Part shown: piece after piece, positions 1 through 7,787 of the stretch | How positions within the stretch are numbered: the first letter of the stretch is position 1 | Layout: every line of letters begins with the position of its first letter | Program-made: the position numbers and the translations under genes | Assembly: GCA_003242355.1 (NCBI GenBank) | Contig: QGUH01000045.1 | Coordinates: 1 to 10,844, forward strand | Reading direction: 5' to 3' | Length of the DNA stretch: 10,844 nt | DNA from: Pseudomonadota bacterium | GTDB taxonomy: Bacteria > Myxococcota_A > Polyangia > Polyangiales > Polyangiaceae | The notes under the pieces: generated by a model | Databases searched by the model: none | Told to the model about the DNA's origin: nothing | The model's input: only the letters and a program-made list of their open reading frames with translations

Positions 1-27
1 ATGAATGGAACGGGCCGGCGGAAGGGG

Positions 28-50
28 GAGGACGAGAGCGCTGAGTCCTC
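28..50 (-). terminator. weak hairpin just 3' of the tRNA
   Basis: GAGGAC (28-33) and GTCCTC (45-50) form a 6-bp inverted repeat with an 11-base loop, three bases beyond the tRNA discriminator. On the minus strand it is followed by a pyrimidine run (CCCCCTTCC), not a true T tract. It may help end or process the tRNA transcript, but it is not a canonical intrinsic terminator. Confidence 0.25.
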
Positions 51-52
51 GG

Positions 53-126
53 CGCGCCACAGTGGATTCGAACCACTGACCTTCGGCTCCGGAGGCCGAC
101 GCTCTATCCAGCTGAGCTAGTGGCGC
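53..126 (-). tRNA. tRNA-Arg (anticodon CCG)
   Basis: Read on the minus strand, the sequence folds into a complete cloverleaf. The acceptor stem GCGCCAC/GTGGCGC (120-126 with 54-60) pairs perfectly over 7 bp. The D arm has GCTC/GAGC, the anticodon stem is TCGGC/GCCGA, and the T arm is AGTGG-TTCGAAT-CCACT. The seven-base anticodon loop CTCCGGA puts CCG at positions 34-36, which reads the arginine codon CGG. The discriminator base is G (53). The next three bases are CCG, so the 3' CCA is not encoded and must be added after transcription. It is transcribed away from the glyoxalase gene. Confidence 0.97.
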
Positions 127-137
127 GAGGGGGGCTT

Positions 138-166
138 CTCTTAGCGCACCAGGCGCCTTCAGGGAA
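138..166 (-). promoter_or_regulatory. possible promoter of the tRNA-Arg gene
   Basis: On the minus strand, TTCCCT (161-166) and TAAGAG (138-143) are 17 bp apart, and the -10-like box ends 11 bp before the mature tRNA 5' end. Each box matches only about half of the sigma-70 consensus. A C-rich stretch between the -10 box and the tRNA resembles the GC-rich discriminator of stable-RNA promoters. Spacing and location are the main support. Confidence 0.28.
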
Positions 167-281
167 GCGCGGCGCGCACTTTGGCGGGGCGAGCGCGCGA
201 CCGGGCGAAAAGCGCCGCGGCGGGGCGTTCGGGCCGGCGACCGGCCCGCGCTGGGCCCGCCGCTGCTGCTAGTCTGGGCGG

Positions 282-1058
282 GTGGGCGTCACGATCGAGA
301 TCGTTCCGTGCCTGAAGGACAACTACGCGTACGTCGTGTCGCGGAGCGGCGACCGGCGGGCGCTGGTGGTGGATCCGAGCGAGGGAGAGCCGGTGCGCGC
401 GGCGCTCGAGCGCCTGGGGCTCGAGCTCGCCGGGATTCTGTGTACGCACCACCACCACGACCACGTGGGGGGCAACCAGGCGCTGCTGCGCGCGTTTCCC
501 GGCATCGCGGTGTTCGGCTCGCGCACGGACGCGACGCGCATTCCCGGAATCACGGACCTGCTCGACGATGGGGACGAGCGCGAGCACGCGGGGTTCGCGT
601 TTCGCGCGCTGCACGTGCCCGGGCACACGCTGGGGGCGATCGCCTATCGGCTCGAGGACGCGGTGTTCACGGGCGACACGTTGTTCGTCGCGGGGTGCGG
701 GCGGCTCTTCGAGGGCACGCCGGCACAGATGCACGCCTCCTTGAACGAGAAGCTCGCTGCGTTGCCGCCTTCGACCAAGGTGTACTGCGGTCACGAGTAC
801 ACGCTGAAGAACCTCGAGTTCGCCGCGCACGTCGAGCCGGACAACGAGGCCGTGCGCGACAAGCTCGAGCGGGTTCGCGCCGCGCGCGCGCGGGGAGAGC
901 CCACGGTTCCCTCTACGATCGGCGAGGAACGCGCGACCAACCCGTTCTTGCGCTGCGACGCCCCCACGATTCGCGCCCGCATGGCGGAGCGGGGGGCGGC
1001 GAGCGAGCCCGTCGCCGTATTCGCCGCCGTTCGGCGCGCGAAAGACACGTTCGCGTAA
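282..1058 (+). CDS. gloB: hydroxyacylglutathione hydrolase (glyoxalase II)
   Basis: Cytoplasmic metallo-beta-lactamase-fold enzyme that hydrolyses S-D-lactoylglutathione to D-lactate and glutathione, the second step of methylglyoxal detoxification. The 258 residues match the usual ~250-260. The N-terminus carries the family's IVPCLKDNYAYVV signature. The di-metal ligands are visible: THHHHDH (55-61; H56, H58, D60, H61), H114 in HVPGHT, D132 in TGDT and H171 in YCGHEY. GCGRLFEGT (138-146) and the C-terminal RRAKDTF (251-257) match the glutathione-binding segments of the family and separate it from generic MBL hydrolases. The start is GTG; no strong Shine-Dalgarno is seen, only a G-rich stretch directly upstream, but the reading begins right at the conserved N-terminus. 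The last 13 codons are partly duplicated downstream. No partner gene such as gloA is in the window. Confidence 0.95.
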   Translation: MGVTIEIVPCLKDNYAYVVSRSGDRRALVVDPSEGEPVRAALERLGLELAGILCTHHHHDHVGGNQALLRAFPGIAVFGSRTDATRIPGITDLLDDGDEREHAGFAFRALHVPGHTLGAIAYRLEDAVFTGDTLFVAGCGRLFEGTPAQMHASLNEKLAALPPSTKVYCGHEYTLKNLEFAAHVEPDNEAVRDKLERVRAARARGEPTVPSTIGEERATNPFLRCDAPTIRARMAERGAASEPVAVFAAVRRAKDTFA

Positions 1059-1112
1059 GGGTGGGAGAGCGCCCGTGCTCGCCGCCGTTCGGCGCGCGGG
1101 AGACGGGTTTGC
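1015..1112 (+). repeat. partial direct duplication of the gloB 3' end
   Basis: An identical 20-bp block, TCGCCGCCGTTCGGCGCGCG, occurs at 1021-1040 (inside gloB) and 1079-1098 (after its stop). Weaker similarity extends on both sides (about 1015-1054 versus 1073-1112). Conceptual translation of the second copy gives LAAVRRAGDGFA, against the true gloB end FAAVRRAKDTFA. The second copy is in another frame and no longer ends in a stop. This looks like a diverged local duplication of the gene tail. Confidence 0.75.
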
Positions 1113-1194
1113 CGTTCTCTCGGCCGTGGGGTCCGTGCGGCCTGTCGGCCGACGAAAGCGGCGTTGACGCGCTCCCGCGAACCCTCGAAACCTT

Positions 1195-1210
1195 CCGTTC
1201 CCTCGAACGG
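1195..1210 (+). other. small hairpin just before the ABC ATPase ribosome-binding site
   Basis: CCGTTC (1195-1200), loop CCTC, GAACGG (1205-1210): a perfect 6-bp stem. It ends one base before TAAAGGGA and 11 bases before the ATPase ATG at 1222. It has no T tract, so it is a poor terminator. It could influence translation of the ATPase or simply mark the mRNA leader. Confidence 0.4.
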
Positions 1211-1221
1211 TAAAGGGACGC

Positions 1222-2241
1222 ATGACCGTCGCGCAGCCGATCGTCTCCGTGTCTGGTGTTTCCAAGGTGTACGCATCGGGGTTCCAGGCCCTGAAAGACG
1301 TGAGCCTCGAGATTCGGCGCGGCGAGATCTTCGCGCTGCTCGGCCCGAACGGGGCCGGAAAGACGACGCTGATCAACGTGATCTGCGGCATCGTCACGCC
1401 GAGCGCCGGCACCGTGCTCGTCGATGGCCACGACATTCGGAAGGAGTACCGCGCGGCGCGCTCCACCATTGGCCTCGTCCCGCAGGAGCTGACGACCGAC
1501 ACGTTCGAGACGGTCTGGGCCACGGTCAAGTTCAGCCGGGGCTTGTTCGGCCTGCCGCCGAACGCCGCTCATCTCGAGAAGGTGCTGCGGGATCTGTCGC
1601 TCTGGGACAAGAAGGATTCGAAGATTCTCGCCCTTTCGGGCGGGATGAAGCGCCGAGTGCTCATCGCCAAGGCGCTCTCGCACGAGCCCCGCGTTCTGTT
1701 CCTGGACGAGCCGACGGCCGGAGTCGACGTCGAGCTCCGCCGAGACATGTGGAACATGGTGCGACGGCTCGCGAAGAGCGGCGTGACCATCATCCTGACC
1801 ACGCACTATCTCGAAGAAGCCGAGGAGATGGCCGATCGCATCGGCGTGATTCGGCAGGGCGAAATCATCCTGGTGGAGGACAAGGCCGTCCTGATGCAGA
1901 AGCTCGGGCAGAAGCAGCTGACGCTCGAGCTCCGGGAGCCGCTTCCGGCCGTGCCCGCGGAGCTGGCGGCGCTCCGGCTCGAGCTCTCGGCCGACGGAAC
2001 CCAACTCGTCTATACGTTCGATTCGCGGGGTGAGGCGACGGGGATCGCCGAGCTGCTCCGGCGACTCGGGCAACACGGGATCGACTTCAAGGATCTGCAC
2101 ACGAAGCAAAGCTCGCTCGAGGAGATCTTCATCGGCTTGATGCGCGACGCGCACGCGCCACCCCGCACGCACGGGGCGGTGCGCGCCGAGGGCGCCGCGG
2201 TCGACGGCCCTGGGGGCGCGCCCAGCCGTGCACAGGGGTGA
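1222..2241 (+). CDS. ABC-2 type transporter, ATP-binding protein (YadG-like)
   Basis: Cytoplasmic ATPase that powers the permease encoded next. Key elements are all present: Walker A GPNGAGKTT (41-49), Q-loop Q88 in LVPQE, ABC signature LSGGMKRR (138-145), Walker B VLFLDEP (158-164), D-loop GVD (167-169) and switch H195 in TTHYLEEAE. The LSGGMKRR, HEP, DEPTAGVD-ELRR-MW and TTHYLEEAE series is that of the YadG subgroup, related to DrrA-type multidrug exporters. Residues ~225-306 resemble the accessory C-terminal domain of these proteins, ending SSLEEIFIGLM. A ~30-residue Ala/Pro/Gly tail beyond this is not typical. The ATG at 1222 follows AAAGGGA (1212-1218) at short spacing. The stop TGA (2239-2241) lies 17 bp before the permease ATG, so the two are very likely one operon. 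Substrate unknown. Confidence 0.96.
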   Translation: MTVAQPIVSVSGVSKVYASGFQALKDVSLEIRRGEIFALLGPNGAGKTTLINVICGIVTPSAGTVLVDGHDIRKEYRAARSTIGLVPQELTTDTFETVWATVKFSRGLFGLPPNAAHLEKVLRDLSLWDKKDSKILALSGGMKRRVLIAKALSHEPRVLFLDEPTAGVDVELRRDMWNMVRRLAKSGVTIILTTHYLEEAEEMADRIGVIRQGEIILVEDKAVLMQKLGQKQLTLELREPLPAVPAELAALRLELSADGTQLVYTFDSRGEATGIAELLRRLGQHGIDFKDLHTKQSSLEEIFIGLMRDAHAPPRTHGAVRAEGAAVDGPGGAPSRAQG

Positions 2242-2246
2242 CGAGC

Positions 2247-2251
2247 GGAGG
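2247..2251 (+). promoter_or_regulatory. Shine-Dalgarno GGAGG that fixes the permease start
   Basis: GGAGG sits 7 bases before ATG 2259. A longer reading from GTG 2238, which overlaps the ATPase stop, would place this site inside the coding region and add seven residues (starting MTSGGGF) not expected in the family. The ATG at 2259 is therefore preferred. Confidence 0.8.
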
Positions 2252-2258
2252 CGGTTTC

Positions 2259-3020
2259 ATGAACGTCCACGCGATTCGTGCCATCTACGTCTTCGAGCTC
2301 GCACGCACCTGGCGCACCCTGATGCAGAGTATCGCCTCGCCGGTGATCTCCACGTCGCTCTACTTCATCGTGTTCGGCTCGGCGATCGGCTCGCGCATGG
2401 CCGAGATCGACGGCGTCGGCTACGGCGCCTTCATCGTGCCCGGCTTGATCATGCTCTCGGTGCTCACGGAGAGCGTCTCGAACGCCTCGTTCGGGATTTT
2501 CCTGCCCAAGTTCCAGGGGACGATTTACGAGCTCTTGTCGGCGCCGGTCTCGACACTCGAGATCTTGATTGGCTACGTCGGTGCCGCGGCGACCAAATCG
2601 GTGATTCTGGGCACCATCATCCTCGTGACCGCGCGGTTGTTCGTCGATTTCACGATCGTGCACCCGCTGTGGATGGTCGCCATCCTGGTGTTGATTTCCG
2701 TCACGTTCTGTTTGTTCGGGTTCGTGATCGGGATTTGGGCCGATGGTTTCGAGAAGCTCCAAATCGTTCCCGCCCTGGTGATCACGCCCCTCGCGTTCCT
2801 CGGCGGCAGCTTCTATTCGATTCACATGCTCCCGCCCTTTTGGCGGAACGTCGCGCTCTTCAATCCCGTCGTTTATCTGATCAGCGCCTTTCGGTGGAGC
2901 TTTTACGGGACGTCGGACGTGAGCGTCGGTGTGAGTATCGGAATGACGCTCGTGTTCATGGCGGCGTGCCTGGTCGTGATCGGCTGGGTTTTCCGAACCG
3001 GTTACAAGCTCAAAGCGTGA
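2259..3020 (+). CDS. ABC-2 type transporter permease (YadH-like)
   Basis: Inner-membrane permease of 253 residues that pairs with the upstream ATPase to export an unidentified substrate. About six hydrophobic segments can be placed near residues 25-45, 57-77, 103-127, 138-158, 168-186 and 226-246. An N-terminal amphipathic stretch precedes them. Family landmarks include ISTSLYFIVFGSAIGSR (30-46), FIVPGLIMLSV (58-68), ELLSAPVS (91-98) and the late motif FLGGSFYS-LPPFW-NPVVYLISAFRW (180-213). This is the ABC-2 membrane-domain pattern seen in E. coli YadH and in DrrB- and NodJ-like exporters. No nearby gene hints at a natural product or polysaccharide cargo. Start chosen from the GGAGG site at 2247. 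Confidence 0.95.
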   Translation: MNVHAIRAIYVFELARTWRTLMQSIASPVISTSLYFIVFGSAIGSRMAEIDGVGYGAFIVPGLIMLSVLTESVSNASFGIFLPKFQGTIYELLSAPVSTLEILIGYVGAAATKSVILGTIILVTARLFVDFTIVHPLWMVAILVLISVTFCLFGFVIGIWADGFEKLQIVPALVITPLAFLGGSFYSIHMLPPFWRNVALFNPVVYLISAFRWSFYGTSDVSVGVSIGMTLVFMAACLVVIGWVFRTGYKLKA

Positions 3021-3041
3021 TCCCGGTTGGGCGGAGCGAGC

Positions 3042-3066
3042 GCGAATCGACGGACGATTCGCCTTT
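3042..3066 (+). terminator. likely intrinsic terminator of the ABC exporter operon
   Basis: GCGAATCG (3042-3049), loop ACGGA, CGATTCGC (3055-3062): a perfect 8-bp stem starting 22 bases after the permease stop, followed by CTTT. The T tract is short, as often in high-GC genomes. Position directly behind the operon supports the call. Confidence 0.55.
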
Positions 3067-3107
3067 CGATTCGGCTGTGTCCACCGGTATCGGCGCGAGC
3101 GGGCAGG

Positions 3108-3129
3108 CCGGGGACACGAATGTCCCCGG
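3108..3129. other. perfect 9-bp hairpin in the ABC-GH3 gap
   Basis: CCGGGGACA (3108-3116), loop CGAA, TGTCCCCGG (3121-3129). The stem is perfect and GC-rich with a stable tetraloop. No T tract follows; an A6 run lies 14 bases later (3144-3149). It could be a second read-through stopper or a dispersed palindromic element of this genome. The window holds only this one copy. Confidence 0.5.
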
Positions 3130-3546
3130 TGGCGGGCATTCGCAAAAAACACACGTTTCGCATTTCCTGCGTGCGGTGAACTCGCGGTTGGGTTTGCCGC
3201 GCTGCTCCGTGACGATTCGAGTGGCGCGCGCCCGTCATTTCATGAGATGTGCTCGGCTCGCGTGTGCCGAATTGATCGACATCGTGATCCGTGCTGCGAC
3301 TTCCGGGAATCTACGGCGCAACCGCGAAGGGCCCCTGGAGATCGAATGCCTCGCCGTGAGACAGCATGGGTGAAAGTTTTCTGTTGTGCTTCAGGGGCGG
3401 TTCGTGGATGAGGGTTTCGGGCGCGCGCGCGCGGTGTGGCTTTCCGCATTTTCCGCGTGGCGCGCCGATGTAGTTGCGGTTAAGACCTCAGCCCCAACGC
3501 CTCGTCTTCCTGGAAGCTGACCGACTGTTCGAAGGAGTCCCATTCA

Positions 3547-6192
3547 ATGATGCATCGGTTCCGAACCTCCTCCGCTCCGCTTTCCTCTGCGTTCCTCGTC
3601 GCGGCCGTGGTCGCCTGCGGGCATTCCGCCCCACCTGGAACGGATCCCATGGGCGGCGGTACAGGCGGATCCGTGACGGGCTCGGGCGGCTCCGTGGGCA
3701 CGACCGGCGGCATGACCAGTACCTCGCAAGGAGGCCAGAGTCAGACGTCGACTGGTGGAAGCGGAGGCACGGGTCCGGGCGGCGGCGAAGCCGGGACGGG
3801 CAACACGGGCAATCCCACGACGGGAGGCAGCGACCCTGGCCCCGGCCCGGGTGGCGCGGGCAACGAAGCCGGCACCGGAAACATGCCAGCCGGAGGCTCG
3901 GGCGGCGAGGTGACCCCCATGTCCTGTGGCGACGCGCCGACGCAGCAGTTCGATCCGAAGACGATGCCCGGCTACACGGCGCCGCGCGATCAGGCGGTGG
4001 ATCAACTGCTCGCCAACATGAACACCGCCCAGAAGATTGCCCAGATGCAGGGCATCGACGGGACGGCGAAGAACTACGACGACATCGAGCGCAGCCCCGA
4101 CGTCGACGTGGGCGGCATGACGATCCGCGGCTATCGGTACCGTGACGCCGGCCACGGCGTGAACCTCGACGCGGGTCAGGACAATCGGGCGAAGGACGCG
4201 AACAACTTCTCCACGGCGTTCCCGCAGCAGTCGTCGCGCGGCGCCTCGTGGGATCTGGATCTCGAGTGGCGTCTCGGCGAGGCCATGGGTGACGAGACGG
4301 CGGCCTCCTTGAACAACATGCTCCTCGCGCCCTGCATGAACATCATCCGTCACCCGTACTGGGGGCGCACGCAGGAGACGTACGGCGAGGACATGTACCA
4401 CATGGGTCGCATGGCCTCGGCGTACACGGCCGGGGTGCAGCAGTTCGTCGCTGCCTGCGCGAAGCACTTCGCCGCCAACAACGTCGAGAAGAATCGCGCC
4501 AACCAGGACGCGGTCATGACCGAGCAGACGCTCCGCGAGATCTACGGCCGCCACTTCGAGATGGTGATTCAGGACGGCGGCGTCGCCTGCATCATGGCGG
4601 CGTACAACAAGATCAACGGGGTCAAGTCCACGCAGAACCAGCATCTGCTCACGACGATTCTGCGGGGGCCGCTCGAGCAAGGGGGCATGGGCTTCCGTGG
4701 CCTCGTGATTTCGGACTGGTGGGCCATGCCGGGCGACCAGGGTCCGATCGAGCCGGGTACCGCGAAGGCGCAGGCGGTCGAGGCGGCGATCGCGGGTCTC
4801 GATATCGAGGTTCCCTGGACGCTCAACTACGGCCAGCTCCCCGCGGCCGTGCAAGACGGTTCCCTCGACGTCGACGTCATCAACCAGTCCGCTGGCCGGA
4901 TTCTGGAACAGAAGTTCCGGTTCAAGACGGCGTACGCCACGGATGGGTGGGGCTTGAAGCCGCCCGAGTCGAAGCTCGAGGGCGCGTCGATCGCGACGAA
5001 CCAGAAGCACCTCGACCTCGCCGAGGAGGCAGAAATCAAGTCGGCGGTGCTCCTGAAGAACGGAACGCCGGACGCGCCCGTTCTGCCGATCAAGGGCACG
5101 CCCAGCATCGCGGTCGTCGGCTTGGACGTGCCGTTCACGCTCGTGAGCACGACGTATCCCAAGTCCGGGAACACGTTCCATTTCGCAACGGACGTCGCGG
5201 TGGGCGATCGCGGCAGCAGCCGCGTCAATGCCGACCCGGCGCACTCGGTCGGTCCCTTCGCGGGGATTCAACAGATCGGAGCGCTCCACGGCGTGACCAA
5301 CGTGACCTCGGGCAACAGCGTGGAGGCCGCTGCCGGCGCCGACTTCGTCGTGGTCATGGTGGGGCTCACCCCCGGTGACGAGGGTGAGGAGTACGCCATT
5401 CCCGCCGGCGGCGATCGGTCGAGCCTCGATCTTCCGGCGAACCAGAATCAGTTCGTGAGCCAGGTGCTCGATCTGAACAAGCCGACGGCGATCATCATCC
5501 AGTCCGGCTCGATCGTGAACCTGCCGTGGCTGACCCACGCCAACCAGAACCAGGCCACGATCTGGGCTGGTTACGGTGGCATGCGCGCTGGCCTCGCGTA
5601 CGCCAAGCTCCTCTTCGCGCACGAGGGGGCGAACTTCAGCGGCAAGATGCCCCTCGCCTGGCCGAAGCAGGAGGACCTGATCCCCTTCAAGACCCAGGAG
5701 CTCCGGACGGAGATGGGCTACTTCTTCGGCTACCGCGAGTACGATCGGCGCGCCGCCGCGGGGACGCCCGTCGAGCTCGTCTTCCCGTTCGGTCACGGGC
5801 TGAGCTACTCGACCTTCGAGTACTCCAATCTGCAGATCCCGTGCACGGACGTGACGAAGAAGGGCATCGTGAACGTGACGGTCGACGTCACGAACACGAG
5901 CGCCGTCGATGGCGAAGAGATCGTGATGCTGTTCGTGAAGCCGCCGCCCAAGCCGGAAGGCATCACCGGAGAGCGCCCGGTCAAGGAGCTCAAGAGCTTC
6001 GCGAAGGTGAAGGTGCCCGCCGGTCAGACGGTGAAGGCGACGCTGCCCCTGCGCGTCCAGGATCTCCGTCGCTGGGAAGGGGACAAGGACGGAAACTGGG
6101 TGATCGACAACGGCGACTACACGATCCTCGTCGGAAAGAGTGGCGCCGACGCCGACCTCACGCTTTCGGGAACGCTGACCATCCACGACTGA
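3547..6192 (+). CDS. secreted GH3 family glycoside hydrolase lipoprotein (beta-glucosidase/xylosidase-like)
   Basis: Exo-acting beta-glycosidase of 881 residues, expected outside the cytoplasm and lipid-anchored. A signal peptide ends in lipobox VVAC (21-24, Cys24 lipidated). Residues ~31-123 are a Gly/Thr/Ser-rich low-complexity linker. The GH3 N-terminal barrel spans about 136-460 with GRTQETYGED (273-282), KHFAANN (306-312) and nucleophile D390 in LVISDWW. The second alpha/beta domain follows; DEGEEY (611-616) then GGDRSSLDLP (621-630) suits the general acid/base loop, E612 being the best candidate. FPFGHGLSYSTFEYS (746-760) leads into a C-terminal fibronectin-III-like domain (~765-880). 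Start: ATG 3547, nine bases after AAGGAG (3532-3537); ATG 3550 follows at once. Exact sugar specificity cannot be read from sequence. The downstream barrel protein is probably co-transcribed. Confidence 0.96.
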   Translation: MMHRFRTSSAPLSSAFLVAAVVACGHSAPPGTDPMGGGTGGSVTGSGGSVGTTGGMTSTSQGGQSQTSTGGSGGTGPGGGEAGTGNTGNPTTGGSDPGPGPGGAGNEAGTGNMPAGGSGGEVTPMSCGDAPTQQFDPKTMPGYTAPRDQAVDQLLANMNTAQKIAQMQGIDGTAKNYDDIERSPDVDVGGMTIRGYRYRDAGHGVNLDAGQDNRAKDANNFSTAFPQQSSRGASWDLDLEWRLGEAMGDETAASLNNMLLAPCMNIIRHPYWGRTQETYGEDMYHMGRMASAYTAGVQQFVAACAKHFAANNVEKNRANQDAVMTEQTLREIYGRHFEMVIQDGGVACIMAAYNKINGVKSTQNQHLLTTILRGPLEQGGMGFRGLVISDWWAMPGDQGPIEPGTAKAQAVEAAIAGLDIEVPWTLNYGQLPAAVQDGSLDVDVINQSAGRILEQKFRFKTAYATDGWGLKPPESKLEGASIATNQKHLDLAEEAEIKSAVLLKNGTPDAPVLPIKGTPSIAVVGLDVPFTLVSTTYPKSGNTFHFATDVAVGDRGSSRVNADPAHSVGPFAGIQQIGALHGVTNVTSGNSVEAAAGADFVVVMVGLTPGDEGEEYAIPAGGDRSSLDLPANQNQFVSQVLDLNKPTAIIIQSGSIVNLPWLTHANQNQATIWAGYGGMRAGLAYAKLLFAHEGANFSGKMPLAWPKQEDLIPFKTQELRTEMGYFFGYREYDRRAAAGTPVELVFPFGHGLSYSTFEYSNLQIPCTDVTKKGIVNVTVDVTNTSAVDGEEIVMLFVKPPPKPEGITGERPVKELKSFAKVKVPAGQTVKATLPLRVQDLRRWEGDKDGNWVIDNGDYTILVGKSGADADLTLSGTLTIHD

Positions 6193-6251
6193 GAGAGGTA
6201 TTTCCGGGCTCGGTCCGCTGTTTCGTAGATATCGATTGACTGGAACGAACG

Positions 6252-7775
6252 ATGAGATTCCGAAGGTACGGTTCTGGGCCCGGACTCGCCCTGTTCGTCG
6301 CTGTCTCTTCGCTTACGCTCACCTCCCCGCTCCTCGCTCAGGAGGGCGGTGTCAATCTCTCCACCGAAGCTTCCGGCCAGGCAGCTGCTGCGCCGGCCGC
6401 GGGTGGCGGGGAGGAGCAGGAAGAACCGGGATTCGAAGAGCCGCAGCAGGGGGCGGAGTCAGCGGAAGAAGCTGATTCCGCCGCTCCTGCGGAGGACGCG
6501 GCGCCCGCCAAACCGGCGGCGGCGCCCGTCGACCGGGACGAGGTCGTCGCGGCCGTTGGCGTGGAGCTGCTGCCGGGATCGGCGTATCCCGAAGACCGTA
6601 TCCGCGGCATCAAGGGCGGTTCGCTCTGGATGACCATGCACGGACAGCAGTGGCCCTACATGCCCGCCGTCGGCGGTCGGGCAGGGCTCCGGCTGGGGCT
6701 TTCCGGTTCCGTGTGGGCCGACGGAAGCTATGCGCGGATCATCTCGGGGCTGAAGCCGCAGCCGCCGAACGTGAAGCGCCTCGCCATGCAGTCGCGTGCG
6801 GTATTGCGCGTCACGCCCACCTACAGCACGCCCGAAGGGTGGTTTGCGCAAGGCCAGGCGGAGTTCGTGGCGTTGGGTGACCAGGTCACCACGCCGGGTG
6901 TCCTCGGCACTACGGACGACCTCTACGTTCGGGTCGGCAAGTGGAAGGTGTTCGACCTGACCGTGGGGCGCTTCCAGGGCTGGGAAATCGCCAACCATTA
7001 CGGGATGGGTCTCGACTTGAACACCCTCGAGCGCACGGGCGCTGCCATCGAGGATCAGAAGTTCAAGCCGAAGCCGGCTTACGGCCTGACCTACTTCTGG
7101 GATCGCAAGGACAACCGCGCGGGTCGTTACGCCGTCCACGTCTATCTGTTCGACTTGTTGCGGTTGGAGCTGCTCGGCGAGTTCGGGGCGAGCTCCTCGG
7201 AATCGACGAACTTCGGTCAGTCGATCCGTACGGGCTTCCGCCCCTCCGCCATCGTCGATCTCGGCATCGTGAAGGTGAAGGGCGGCCTCGAGCTCGCCAA
7301 GACGATTCCGCAAGAAGAGGAGGGGAAGCTCTGGGACATCGAGGCCAACGGCTACGGTGTCGCCGGCCAGCTCGTGCTGGATCCGTACCTCGAGGCGGGC
7401 GTGAGCTTCGCTCAGGGGTTCGAGGACGTCACCAATCTCCAGGGCGTCTACGACCTTGCCTCGAGCAACACGGTGACGAGCGTGGCGGGCTTCCTGAATG
7501 CGCGCGTCATCGAGTCGTTCCTCGTGGGCGGCGGCGTCTTGTATTCGAAGTGGGAGAACTTGTCGCCCAACGCCGATATGGCCAGCCCGTACTACGGCCA
7601 GCACGACTTCGATCGGCATTTCCAGAGCTTTTTCGCCCTGCAGTACCAGCCGTGGGACAACTTCTACGTCAAGTTCGTCGGGTCCTACGGGCACTACCGG
7701 CACTACGACCGCAGCTCGACGCCGTTCGCGAACAAGATGACCGGCGGCAGGCTGCGCTTGATGACCACGTTCTGA
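6252..7775 (+). CDS. predicted outer-membrane beta-barrel protein (porin-like)
   Basis: Protein of 507 residues; no named family is recognised. A Sec signal peptide covers 1-29 (likely cut SPLLA|QEGG). Residues ~30-95 are an acidic Ala/Glu/Pro-rich linker. From ~120 on the sequence alternates short amphipathic strands rich in aromatics and glycine, such as LRLGLSGSVWADGSYARI, LYVRVGKWKVFDLTVG and FFALQYQPWDNFYVKFVGSY. It ends RLRLMTTF, with the terminal Phe used by the BAM machinery for barrel insertion. These traits support a porin-like outer-membrane protein. It begins 59 bp after the GH3 stop with no terminator between, so co-transcription is likely; a poor TAGATA box (6226-6231) is the only promoter-like element. 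RBS is weak (GGAAC near 6242). A role in passing sugars released by the GH3 enzyme is inference from adjacency only. Confidence 0.85.
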   Translation: MRFRRYGSGPGLALFVAVSSLTLTSPLLAQEGGVNLSTEASGQAAAAPAAGGGEEQEEPGFEEPQQGAESAEEADSAAPAEDAAPAKPAAAPVDRDEVVAAVGVELLPGSAYPEDRIRGIKGGSLWMTMHGQQWPYMPAVGGRAGLRLGLSGSVWADGSYARIISGLKPQPPNVKRLAMQSRAVLRVTPTYSTPEGWFAQGQAEFVALGDQVTTPGVLGTTDDLYVRVGKWKVFDLTVGRFQGWEIANHYGMGLDLNTLERTGAAIEDQKFKPKPAYGLTYFWDRKDNRAGRYAVHVYLFDLLRLELLGEFGASSSESTNFGQSIRTGFRPSAIVDLGIVKVKGGLELAKTIPQEEEGKLWDIEANGYGVAGQLVLDPYLEAGVSFAQGFEDVTNLQGVYDLASSNTVTSVAGFLNARVIESFLVGGGVLYSKWENLSPNADMASPYYGQHDFDRHFQSFFALQYQPWDNFYVKFVGSYGHYRHYDRSSTPFANKMTGGRLRLMTTF

Positions 7776-7787
7776 TGCGCTGACCCG

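Larger units (their letters stand above)
3021..3546. other. 526-bp intergenic region before the GH3 gene
   Basis: No convincing gene is seen. It contains the two hairpins at 3042 and 3108, an A6 run (3144-3149) and an alternating (GC)6 tract (3421-3432) of the kind that can adopt Z-DNA. The near-repeat TTTCCGCA/TTTTCCGCG lies around 3441-3457. The leader of the GH3 gene, and presumably its promoter, must lie in the right half. No sigma-70 or sigma-54 pair with proper spacing could be placed with confidence. The only clear expression signal is AAGGAG at 3532-3537. Confidence 0.7.

Noticed and set aside
53..126. tRNA 3' end as an integration (att) site for a mobile element
   Set aside because: No integrase gene and no second copy of the tRNA 3' end seen in the window; flanking gloB is a housekeeping gene.
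3456..3476. TGGCGCG...TTGCG before the GH3 gene as a sigma-54 promoter
   Set aside because: The gap between the GG and GC elements is about 15 bases, far from the fixed 10.
3544..6186. 880-codon open frame on the minus strand opposite the GH3 gene
   Set aside because: It is the mirror of the GH3 frame. High GC at third positions removes stops on the other strand. Its product is rich in Arg/His/Val with no domain, while the plus frame has lipobox, catalytic and FnIII motifs.
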